Source: Candidatus Woesearchaeota archaeon
GTDB taxonomy: Archaea; Nanoarchaeota; Nanoarchaeia; Woesearchaeales; CALCXY01
Direction: 5' to 3'
Assembly (NCBI GenBank): GCA_030751555.1
Contig: JASMFX010000145.1
Span: forward strand, 1 to 11,894
Length of the DNA stretch: 11,894 bases
Position numbers and translations under genes: made by a program
Notes under the pieces: generated by a model
The model's database searches: none
Told to the model about the DNA's origin: nothing
What the model saw: the letters and a program-made list of their open reading frames with translations, nothing else
Shown: positions 1 to 6,656 of the stretch, in pieces
Numbering within the stretch: position 1 is the first letter of the stretch
Layout of the letters: each line of letters starts with the position of its first letter

Positions 1-166
1 TGGAACTTATGTGATGACTGCTGAAGAGGCTGCAAATGCAGCTAACAAGCTTAAGCCAAAAATAGCAATCCCTAAGCATTATGGTTCTATTGTAGGCACA
101 GAAGAGGATGCTAAAAAATTTAAGGAATTATGTGATTGTGAAGTGCGGATTCTGGAGAAAGAGTAA
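1..166 (+). CDS. Metallo-beta-lactamase-fold hydrolase, C-terminal end (partial, UlaG/UPF0173-like)
   Basis: The frame beginning at base 2 is open for 54 codons to a TAA at 164-166; the gene starts outside the window. The peptide begins GTYVMTAEEAANAANKLKPK and continues AIPKHYGSIVGTEEDA, ending in an EVRILEKE tail. The pattern of a Y-x-M segment, an alanine-rich helix, PK-x-AIP-x-HYG, and then G-x-x-EDA-x-x-F is typical of the C-terminus of UlaG/UPF0173-type metal-dependent hydrolases. In that fold the His of HYG is normally the last metal ligand. The substrate cannot be told from this fragment. The gene converges on the lipoprotein gene, with 21 bases between the two stop codons; that gap is pyrimidine-rich on this strand and has no hairpin that I can see. 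Family call is fairly secure, function is not. Confidence 0.75.
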   Translation, partial: GTYVMTAEEAANAANKLKPKIAIPKHYGSIVGTEEDAKKFKELCDCEVRILEKE

Positions 167-187
167 ACTCCTATCTCTCCATCTTAC

Positions 188-595
188 CTACTTCTTCTTA
201 ACAGTAAGAATTAAATCTTCTTGATCAAATATCTCATTTCCTGACGTATCTGTAAGCATTATGGTTATAGCATAGTCTGTCCTTACAGTATCACTAACAC
301 CCGTTACCTTCACAATTTTATTGCCAGTAGTTTCACCAGGCTGCAAAGGATAAGCAAGATGGATAGGATACTCAAATTCAACCCTGTCAGGCGCCTCTGT
401 AGTTACATTAAAAGTAACAGTAGTAGCTATCTTTCCTTTATTCTTTGCATCAATAATCAAATCAGCACTCTCACCTGATTGAATAATATCAGGTTTAAGA
501 TATGCATTGATTATTTTTGCACTAGCCTCATCCTCACTTTGGCAACCCACGAACAAAGCAACACATACAATTAATAATACGATTAGTTTCTTCAT
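188..595 (-). CDS. Small secreted lipoprotein with Ig-like beta-rich domain
   Basis: This 135-residue protein has a classical lipoprotein signal: MKK, a hydrophobic run at residues 4-16, then VGC with the candidate lipidated Cys at 18, followed by a polar Ser/Glu/Asp linker. Residues about 27-133 alternate hydrophobic and polar residues in short strands. The segments LKPDIIQSGESADLIIDAKN and LQPGETTGNKIVKV resemble CARDB/Ig-like beta-sandwich modules, where a strand, a P-G-E turn and another strand recur. It would sit anchored to the outer face of the membrane. No catalytic motif is visible. It lies 35 bases downstream of the tgt stop and could be co-transcribed, but a weak TATA-like element at 618-626 is correctly placed for its own leaderless start. 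Function unknown; a binding or scaffolding role is inference from the fold only. Confidence 0.8.
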   Translation of the reverse strand: MKKLIVLLIVCVALFVGCQSEDEASAKIINAYLKPDIIQSGESADLIIDAKNKGKIATTVTFNVTTEAPDRVEFEYPIHLAYPLQPGETTGNKIVKVTGVSDTVRTDYAITIMLTDTSGNEIFDQEDLILTVKKK

Positions 596-617
596 CTATC
601 AACCACAATAAAACTAG

Positions 618-626
618 CTTATTAAG
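618..626 (-). promoter_or_regulatory. Weak TATA-like element before the lipoprotein gene
   Basis: Read on the minus strand this is CTTAATAAG, ending 22 bases before the ATG at 595. The spacing matches the clearer TATA boxes elsewhere in the window, so a leaderless start at or near the ATG is possible. The sequence is a poor TATA match and lies in the short gap after tgt, so readthrough from upstream is equally possible. Confidence 0.35.
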
Positions 627-630
627 TTTT

Positions 631-1725
631 CTATTGATACCTCTTTTTTATCTCCTTCCTAACCTTCTCAAAACTCCCATCCTTAATCCCCTGCTGTATT
701 TTATCCATAAGTCTCTGCATAAAATAAAGATTATGATAACTGCAAAGCCTATATCCAGTCGGCTCTTTCATCCTCATTTGATAGGATATAAAAGCCCGAC
801 TAAACCCCTTACAAACAAAACAATTACAATCCTTATCAACAGGTCCTGCATCATTTTTATACTTGGCATTCAATATCCTAACTTTTCCTTTCCAAGTAAA
901 AAGAGTTCCATGCCTTGCATTTTGCGTGTGAAAAGCAGAGTCAAAACAATCAATCCCCGCTGCAACAGCTTCAACAATATCAGCAGGATTCCCAACACCC
1001 ATCAAATAGCGGATCTTACCTTCATCAATCTTCTTAACACTCTCTTTCACCATAGCCATCATCACTTTATGACCTTCTCCCAGAGCCAAGCCTCCAACAG
1101 CCATTCCATCAAAGCCCATTGCATTTACAGTCTCAGCACTCTTCTGTCTTAAATTCTTAAATAAGCCTCCCTGACTAATCCCAAACATGAGTTGCTTTTT
1201 GCTACGATGCTCTAGACACTCCTTTGCCCAACGATGTGTTCGAACAAGTGCCTTCTCAACAGCTTTTTTCCCAGCCTTAACCGGAGGCATATCATCCAGC
1301 ACCATGGCAACATCACTTCCAAGAGCCTGTTGAACCTTCATAGCATCTTTTGGAGCATACAAAAACGGTTTTCCATGCCAAGGATTCTTGAAAACAATCC
1401 CGTCCTCTTTTGATTTCAAATAAAAACTCTCTCTATCAGCCTGAAACCCACCAGAGTCTGTAAAAATAACACCATCATACTGGGAAAAAGCATGCAAACC
1501 ACCCATTTTTTTAATAACATCCACCCCTGGATTGAGCGACAAGACAAGTGAATTCGAAATCCACGCCTTAATCCCAATCTCTTTCAAATCCTGCGGCGTA
1601 ATAAACTTAACACTCCCCTTAGTTGCACAGGGCATGAGGAACGGTGTATCGACTTTTCTTTCGTTAACCGAGAATACACCTGTCCTTGCGTTATTCTTTC
1701 TGTCACACGCCTCGCTACAAAACAT
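631..1725 (-). CDS. tgt: Bacterial-type tRNA-guanine transglycosylase (Tgt)
   Basis: The enzyme exchanges a guanine in tRNA for a 7-deazaguanine base. The ORF can start at 1740 (369 residues; numbering below). Residues 95-100 are DSGGFQ. Asp149 of LDDMPP matches the substrate-binding Asp of the bacterial enzyme. GGLALGE is at 216-222, and Asp267 in FDSAFHTQNARHG is the expected nucleophile. Zinc ligands are Cys305, Cys307, Cys310 and His336, with the same spacing as in Zymomonas Tgt. Length and the HNLYF C-terminus fit the bacterial family acting at position 34; archaeal arcTGT is longer and modifies position 15. I prefer the ATG at 1725 (364 residues): it gives the usual MF start, lies 8 bases after the ATPase stop, and a TATA-like element sits about 25 bases upstream. 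Starting at 1740 would overlap the ATPase by 7 bases. Whether it makes queuosine is unproven. Confidence 0.88.
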   Translation of the reverse strand: MFCSEACDRKNNARTGVFSVNERKVDTPFLMPCATKGSVKFITPQDLKEIGIKAWISNSLVLSLNPGVDVIKKMGGLHAFSQYDGVIFTDSGGFQADRESFYLKSKEDGIVFKNPWHGKPFLYAPKDAMKVQQALGSDVAMVLDDMPPVKAGKKAVEKALVRTHRWAKECLEHRSKKQLMFGISQGGLFKNLRQKSAETVNAMGFDGMAVGGLALGEGHKVMMAMVKESVKKIDEGKIRYLMGVGNPADIVEAVAAGIDCFDSAFHTQNARHGTLFTWKGKVRILNAKYKNDAGPVDKDCNCFVCKGFSRAFISYQMRMKEPTGYRLCSYHNLYFMQRLMDKIQQGIKDGSFEKVRKEIKKRYQ

Positions 1726-1733
1726 TCTCTTTC

Positions 1734-4406
1734 CTACCATGTTAGATATTTTATAAAAAACTTATTTTTTCTACGTATATATATTTTTCTCACTTCATCT
1801 CCAAAAAATATAATCAATGCAAAAGGAACGGATAATAAGAGTTCAAATAATGAAAGCGGAGCAGTTCCAAAGAATGAATGGGTAAATGGTAAATACACAA
1901 TAACAGCAAGAATTAATAATTCTGAAATAATCCCCCAATATAAAAGTTTATTTGTAAAAAATCCTTTTCTAAAGATGCTCTGCCTACGAGTTCTACAAAT
2001 TAGAACATCTGCAACCTGACATATAATGACACTAGCGAAAAAAGCGGTAACTGCCTTCTGGTACAAAGGATTCTGAAATGAGAGACTTTGCCCCCATACC
2101 CAACCTCCATTATATAATACAAAAAAATAACTGCAGAAGCCAGCTGCAGCTTGCAAAACTCCAATTATTCCGTAGGACCTAATTAAAAGATTTTTTGTTA
2201 ATAATTTTTCATTTTTTCCCCTAGGTTTTTTTCTCATCACATCCTCTTCAGGAGCTTCATTACCCAATCCCAAGGCAGGAAGCAAATCAGTTCCAAGATC
2301 TATGGCGAGAATTAACACTATCGTTAGCGGCAGTGGAATTCCTAATAATACAAAGGCAATAAAGGGCAGAATCTGAGGAACATTGGATGTTAAGATATAC
2401 GCAATAAATTTTTTAATATTGTCAAAAATTGTCCGGCCTTCCTCTATTGCGTTAACAATTGTTGCGAAATTATCATCCATAAGAACCATATCACTTGCTT
2501 CCCTGGCTACTTCTGTACCAGAGATTCCCATCGAGACGCCCATATCAGCATGCTTAAGTGCTGGGGCATCATTCACTCCATCTCCTGTTACTGTAACTAT
2601 TTCACCCAATTCCTTGAGGGCACGCACAATCTGAAGTTTTTGAAAAGGATTAGTTCTTGCAAAAATAAGATTTTCTTTTTGAAGAATAGAACGAAATCTT
2701 TTCTGAGGCATATTTTTGAGTTGGTCACCTGTTACCATATTTGGTTTTCCATTAATTAAACCAATTTTTTGAGCTATTGATTCAGCAGTTAGTGTATGAT
2801 CTCCTGTAATCATGATAACCCGTATTCCTGCGGATGTTGCCTTCCGAATAGCTTCTTTAACTTCTTTCCGTGGAGGATCTGTAAGCCCTACAAGTCCAAG
2901 AAAAATAAAATGATCTTCCTTCACTTTAGCAGTGGAAGTTTGCTTATATCCAAATCCTAATACCCTTTCTCCTCGTGAGGCAAGGGAGCAATAGGTCTGG
3001 GTTAGTTTATTTTTTTCATCAGCGGTTAACATCCTGGTAGAAGAACCAACGAGGATGCGACTGCATTTCTCGAGTATCACCTCTGGCGCACCTTTCATAA
3101 ATGCAATCTTACGTCCCTCCACAATACATGTGCTAATCATTCTTTTTGTTTTTGAGTCAAAGGGGGATTCATGAATTCGAGGGTAGCTGCTAATATTTTT
3201 TTTACCTAAAAACTTCTGTGCATACGCCAATAATGCTGTTTCAGTAGGATCACCTGATAAGCCTCTTGAGGTATATTTAGAATTATTGCATAAGCTCATG
3301 TTGAGGATCAATTTCTGAAAGGCCTGACTTTTGCACAGTGGTCTGTCAACATTAATAAACATTCCATCTACAAAAAGACTGGCAAGACTCATTTTGTTCT
3401 GCGTGAGTGTTCCTGTTTTATCTGTGCAGATAACAGTAGTACTTCCCAGAGTTTCAACTGACTCTAAATTTTTGATAAGTGCATTTTTTTTGGCCATTCT
3501 TTTGCTTGCAATAGTGAGACAAAGAGTAACTGTGGGGAGAAGTCCTTCCGGAACATTGGCAACGATAATACCAATTGCGAAAATAATACTCCCTATGAGG
3601 AGTTGCCCCAATAATATACTGAGGGCAAAAAAAACAGAGCCAAGTACAATTGCAATAATAGAGATAATGCGAATAAATCTGCTAATTTCCTTGTGTAGAG
3701 GATTCGCTTCTTTCTCCGACTGCCTTGTTAACGATATAATCCTACCAATCTCAGTGTGCATACCAGTTGCATAAACAACTGCTTTACCATTTCCTGATTG
3801 GACAGTAGTTCCTGAAAAAACCATATTTCTTGATTCTAGAATATGTTCATGGGTGCACTCCAATTTTCTCAATTCTGGTTCCGATTCACCTGTTATTGAG
3901 CTAAGATCAATCTTTAATTGATGCTCTTCAATTAATCTTCCATCAGCTGGAACTTTATCTCCTTCTTGCAGCAGGAAAACATCACCTACAGTTAATTCAG
4001 CTGCTTCTAATTGCTTTTCTTCTCCATTTCTTATAACAGTTACCTGCTGGGGAAGCATTTTTTTAAAACTTTCAAGAATTTGTTCACTTTGATATTCCTG
4101 AATGAATGTAAAAAGAGCATTAAGCACCACAACAACTAATAAAGCTATCCCTATATAGAGGTTCCCCATTCCAGGGGATAAATATTCCGCCAAAAAAGCC
4201 AATAGCCCTCCAAGGATGAGCAGGATTGCAAAAAAATTTGTGAATTGCCTCAGGAATTTAAAGATCAACTGATATCTTTTTTTTTGTACGAGAATATTTT
4301 TGCCATATTGAGCTAATCGTAGAGAAGCCTTTTCATCACTAAGTCCTAATGCAGAGGACCTGACTATCTTGTAAAAATACTCAAGAGAAACTTTGTGTTC
4401 ATTCAT
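1734..4406 (-). CDS. P-type cation ATPase, Na,K-ATPase-like (type IIC)
   Basis: An 890-residue ion pump of the plasma membrane. In order: an N-terminal cation-ATPase domain (about 1-50), M1-M2 (about 55-101), the actuator domain with TGES at 172-175, M3-M4 (about 245-292) with VPEG at 285-288, the phosphorylated Asp329 in DKTGTLT, KGAP at 438-441, TGD at 534-536, TGDGVNDAP at 607-615, and M5-M10 (about 668-869). Several stretches look like animal Na,K-ATPase alpha rather than SERCA: ANVPEGLLPTVTLCLT, TSNVPQILPF, IDLGTDLLPAL, CQVADVLICRTRRQSIF, and the FGDEVRKIYIRR tail. By analogy with Na,K-ATPase the ion-site residues Glu287, Tyr670, Ser674, Asn675, Asp703, Thr706, Asp707, Asp800 and Glu829 are present. 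The position of Glu779 is Gln678. It has its own TATA box. The exported ion is inferred, not shown; no beta subunit gene is recognisable here. Confidence 0.93.
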   Translation of the reverse strand: MNEHKVSLEYFYKIVRSSALGLSDEKASLRLAQYGKNILVQKKRYQLIFKFLRQFTNFFAILLILGGLLAFLAEYLSPGMGNLYIGIALLVVVVLNALFTFIQEYQSEQILESFKKMLPQQVTVIRNGEEKQLEAAELTVGDVFLLQEGDKVPADGRLIEEHQLKIDLSSITGESEPELRKLECTHEHILESRNMVFSGTTVQSGNGKAVVYATGMHTEIGRIISLTRQSEKEANPLHKEISRFIRIISIIAIVLGSVFFALSILLGQLLIGSIIFAIGIIVANVPEGLLPTVTLCLTIASKRMAKKNALIKNLESVETLGSTTVICTDKTGTLTQNKMSLASLFVDGMFINVDRPLCKSQAFQKLILNMSLCNNSKYTSRGLSGDPTETALLAYAQKFLGKKNISSYPRIHESPFDSKTKRMISTCIVEGRKIAFMKGAPEVILEKCSRILVGSSTRMLTADEKNKLTQTYCSLASRGERVLGFGYKQTSTAKVKEDHFIFLGLVGLTDPPRKEVKEAIRKATSAGIRVIMITGDHTLTAESIAQKIGLINGKPNMVTGDQLKNMPQKRFRSILQKENLIFARTNPFQKLQIVRALKELGEIVTVTGDGVNDAPALKHADMGVSMGISGTEVAREASDMVLMDDNFATIVNAIEEGRTIFDNIKKFIAYILTSNVPQILPFIAFVLLGIPLPLTIVLILAIDLGTDLLPALGLGNEAPEEDVMRKKPRGKNEKLLTKNLLIRSYGIIGVLQAAAGFCSYFFVLYNGGWVWGQSLSFQNPLYQKAVTAFFASVIICQVADVLICRTRRQSIFRKGFFTNKLLYWGIISELLILAVIVYLPFTHSFFGTAPLSLFELLLSVPFALIIFFGDEVRKIYIRRKNKFFIKYLTW
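1748..1760 (-). promoter_or_regulatory. TATA-like element inside the ATPase 3' end, probable tgt promoter
   Basis: On the minus strand this reads TTTTTTATAAAAT. It encodes part of the last codons of the ATPase gene. The core lies roughly 24-30 bases before the ATG at 1725, near the spacing seen at the other promoters here. It is too close (about 8-12 bases) to serve a leaderless start at 1740, which argues for the downstream start of tgt. A/T-rich coding sequence could give this match by chance. Confidence 0.45.
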
Positions 4407-4427
4407 AATATCAATAATTGAGAAGAG

Positions 4428-4436
4428 TATAAAAAT
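4428..4436 (-). promoter_or_regulatory. TATA box of the ATPase gene
   Basis: On the minus strand this is ATTTTTATA, ending 21 bases before the ATG at 4406. With archaeal TATA boxes centred near -26, transcription would begin at or very near the ATG, giving a leaderless mRNA. No Shine-Dalgarno sequence is visible before the ATG. The element lies in the 43-base gap after the acylphosphatase stop, so the ATPase need not depend on the upstream gene's promoter. Confidence 0.65.
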
Positions 4437-4449
4437 CTATTTGCTGATA

Positions 4450-4725
4450 TTAATAGATAATCCTAAACTCCTCATAACTCTCAGTAGCATCTTCCCAAGC
4501 TTCTGTAACCCTAGCAATTTTAGCCCATTTTGTCCCTGTCTTGCAAAAGGAAAGCAGTTTCATTAACGCTTCTTCTTCACCCTCGGCAACAATCTCAACA
4601 CTCCCATCAGGCTTATTAGCAACCCACCCAAACACACCTAGCTTAATAGCATACTGCTTGGTATAATACCTCATAGAAACTCCCTGAACCTCTCCTCTTA
4701 CTCTAATGCGAATTCTGCGGTTCAT
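4450..4725 (-). CDS. acyP: Acylphosphatase
   Basis: A small cytosolic enzyme that hydrolyses acyl phosphates to a carboxylate and phosphate. With the start at 4725 it has 91 residues, the normal family length. The motif VRGEVQGVSMRYY carries the catalytic Arg19, and GWVANKPDGSVE carries the catalytic Asn37; both are the conserved pair of the family. The residue before the Arg is Met instead of the usual Phe. The frame is open to an ATG at 4773, but that adds 16 residues without family counterpart, whereas the ATG at 4725 lies about 24 bases from a TATA-like element; I therefore use 4725. The gene diverges from aspS. Its physiological substrate is not evident. Confidence 0.93.
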   Translation of the reverse strand: MNRRIRIRVRGEVQGVSMRYYTKQYAIKLGVFGWVANKPDGSVEIVAEGEEEALMKLLSFCKTGTKWAKIARVTEAWEDATESYEEFRIIY

Positions 4726-4748
4726 AGAAGGGGGGTAGGTAAAGTAAG

Positions 4749-4757
4749 CATAAAAAT
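4749..4757 (-). promoter_or_regulatory. TATA box of the acylphosphatase gene
   Basis: On the minus strand this is ATTTTTATG, ending 23 bases before the ATG at 4725. It closely resembles the ATPase element (ATTTTTATA) in sequence and placement. The stretch between it and the ATG is rich in C and T. This positions the transcript start near the ATG and supports the 91-residue version of the protein. Confidence 0.6.
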
Positions 4758-4790
4758 CTTTCCCTAAGATCAATAATTTTCTACAAAACC

Positions 4791-4799
4791 TTTATAAAT
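4791..4799 (+). promoter_or_regulatory. TATA box of aspS
   Basis: TTTATAAAT ends 21 bases before the aspS ATG and is preceded by an A-rich stretch (ACAAAACC) that could be the TFB-binding BRE. All 21 bases between box and ATG (4800-4820) are free of G. The arrangement predicts a leaderless aspS transcript. It is the best TATA match in the window. Confidence 0.75.
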
Positions 4800-4820
4800 C
4801 CCCTCCCATCACTCAATCCA

Positions 4821-6584
4821 ATGAAATACAGAACCCACACATGCAACCAGCTAACAAAGAAAGACATAGGGAAAAAAGTAATCCTATCTGGTTGGAACCA
4901 TAGCAGAAGAGACCATGGAGGATTGATTTTCATAGACCTCAGAGACAGATACGGCCTAACTCAATTAGCTTTTGATCCAAAACATAATAAAAAATCTCAC
5001 CAAACAGCTGAAGACCTTAGTCGTGAGGATGTAATAACAATCCAAGGAAAAGTCAGAGCAAGACCTCAGGGCATGACCAATAAGAAACTTGCAACTGGAG
5101 AAGTCGAGGTCCTAGTAGACACAATCAATCTCTTCAGCAAATCAGAAACCCCTCCTATTGAAATCGATGATAGAACAGAGGCAAATGAAGAAATGCGTCT
5201 TAAATACAGATATCTTGATTTGAGAAGGCCAAAGATGTTGAAAAACATTCAGTTTCGAAACGAGTGCGCCAAGGCTGCTCGAGATTTTATGCACAAAAAT
5301 GATTTTATTGAAATAGAAACTCCACTATTGGTAAGAGCAACACCGGAGGGTGCAAGAGATTATATAGTCCCAAGCCGTACAGTTCCAGGAAAGTTTTTCG
5401 CCCTACCACAGAGTCCGCAACTCTACAAGCAAATCCTTATGGTTGGGGGAATTGACCGCTACTTCCAGATGGCAAAATGCCTAAGAGATGAAGATCTACG
5501 CTCTGACAGACAGCCAGAGCATACTCAAATAGATTTTGAGATGAGTTTCGCAACAGCTGAAGAAGTCATGGAGCTTGTTGAAGACCTATTCAAGCACATC
5601 ACAAAGGAAACAAAAGGTGTTCAGATAAAAGAAAAATTTCCGGTTTTAACATACGATGAATCAATGGATAAATACGGAACTGATAAGCCAGATATGAGAT
5701 ATGAGCTATTCCTTACAGAAGTAACTGATATTGTAAAAGATTCTAACTTTAAAGTTTTTAGTGATGTTGCAAGCTCTGGAGGAATCATCAAATGTATAAA
5801 CCCAGAACAAGACCTTCCTAGAAAAGAAATAGATGGATTAATTGATTTTTGCATTAAAGCTGGAGCAAAAGGCATGGCCTGGATGCGTGTCACCAGTAAA
5901 GGCCTGGAATCCAACATTGCCAAATTCTTCCCTGCAAAAGTGCAAAAAGAAATCATAAAGAAAACAAAAGCAAAGCCAGACTCAATTTTAATGTTTATTG
6001 CTGACAAGCCCAAGGTGACAAATGATATTCTGGATAGACTCCGTCAAGAATTAGCAAAACGCATGAAATTAATTAAACCAGATACCTTAAAGTATTGCTG
6101 GGTTATTGATTATCCCTTATTTGAATGGGATGAAGAATCCCAAGGATTTACTCCTTGTCATCACATTTTTTCAAGACCCAAAGAAGATTCCATCCCTCTC
6201 CTAGAAAAAGACCCTGCCAAAGTAAAAGCAGACCTATTCGACATTGTTTTAAACGGTACAGAACTTGGCTCTGGCTCTATCCGAATCTCTCAACCAGATC
6301 TTCAAAAGCGTGTCATGAAAGTTATTGGCTTAGATGAAAAAGAAGCAAACAAAAAGTTCGGATTTCTTTTAGATGCCTACAAATACGGCGGTCCTCCGCA
6401 TGGCGGAATGGGTCTAGGGTTTGACCGGCTCGTAACCATCCTACTTGGTCTTGAAGACATCAGAGAAGTCATCGCATTCCCAAAAAACAAAAACGCAGAA
6501 TGCCCCATGGACGGTTGTCCTTCCGACATAACAGAGGAGCAGATGAAGGAATTAAACATTAAATCTAGTGTTGTGAAGAAATAA
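4821..6584 (+). CDS. aspS: Aspartyl-tRNA synthetase, bacterial type with GAD domain
   Basis: A class II synthetase that attaches Asp to tRNA. The 587 residues match bacterial AspRS in length and order; archaeal AspRS is usually near 430 residues and lacks the insertion. Residues about 1-105 are the OB-fold anticodon domain. Motif 2 includes RDEDLRSDRQPEHTQ (222-236). The GAD insertion spans about 285-420, starting at LTYDESMDKYGTDKPDMR. Motif 3 is GLGFDRLVTIL (531-541), followed by the bacterial-style IAFPKNKNAECPM tail. The usual HHPFT segment reads HHIFS. In RRDHGG, His32 lies where, as I recall, non-discriminating Pseudomonas AspRS has His and discriminating E. coli AspRS has Leu. Together with gatCAB in the window this suggests it also charges tRNA-Asn. 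The start is fixed by the TATA box 21 bases upstream. Family call is certain; tRNA specificity is inference. Confidence 0.97.
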   Translation: MKYRTHTCNQLTKKDIGKKVILSGWNHSRRDHGGLIFIDLRDRYGLTQLAFDPKHNKKSHQTAEDLSREDVITIQGKVRARPQGMTNKKLATGEVEVLVDTINLFSKSETPPIEIDDRTEANEEMRLKYRYLDLRRPKMLKNIQFRNECAKAARDFMHKNDFIEIETPLLVRATPEGARDYIVPSRTVPGKFFALPQSPQLYKQILMVGGIDRYFQMAKCLRDEDLRSDRQPEHTQIDFEMSFATAEEVMELVEDLFKHITKETKGVQIKEKFPVLTYDESMDKYGTDKPDMRYELFLTEVTDIVKDSNFKVFSDVASSGGIIKCINPEQDLPRKEIDGLIDFCIKAGAKGMAWMRVTSKGLESNIAKFFPAKVQKEIIKKTKAKPDSILMFIADKPKVTNDILDRLRQELAKRMKLIKPDTLKYCWVIDYPLFEWDEESQGFTPCHHIFSRPKEDSIPLLEKDPAKVKADLFDIVLNGTELGSGSIRISQPDLQKRVMKVIGLDEKEANKKFGFLLDAYKYGGPPHGGMGLGFDRLVTILLGLEDIREVIAFPKNKNAECPMDGCPSDITEEQMKELNIKSSVVKK

Positions 6585-6656
6585 TTATTTCAAATAAGCC
6601 GAATACCTCACACTTTAGTGTATGGAGAGCCATCGGATTTTTTCATTTTCAAAAAA
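6585..6656. terminator. Convergent gap with T-tracts on both strands
   Basis: This 72-base gap separates the stops of aspS and the convergent unknown gene. The plus strand has T6 at 6638-6643 and TTTT soon after; the minus strand has T6 at 6651-6656, directly after that gene's stop. Archaeal termination commonly relies on such T-runs, so the gap may serve both genes. A short inverted repeat, ACACT-TT-AGTGT at 6610-6621, precedes the plus-strand T-run but has arms of only five bases. Confidence 0.45.

Noticed and set aside
634..1152. 172-residue open frame on the plus strand
   Set aside because: It is wholly antisense to tgt. Its product is a low-complexity mix of Ile, Ser, Asn and Pro with no family resemblance, while the minus-strand frame carries the full catalytic set.
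3331..3774. 147-residue plus-strand open frame with hydrophobic segments
   Set aside because: It is antisense to the ATPase membrane and phosphorylation regions; hydrophobic runs arise from the complement of coding sequence. No promoter of the local type precedes it.
188..4725. A defence or other novel multi-gene system in the minus-strand cluster
   Set aside because: Acylphosphatase, ion pump, Tgt and lipoprotein have separate promoters and no shared mechanism that I can support. Only co-orientation links them.
6610..6621. ACACT-TT-AGTGT as a stem-loop terminator
   Set aside because: The arms are only five bases and A/T-rich with a two-base loop, so a stable hairpin is unlikely. The T-runs nearby are the better terminator candidates.
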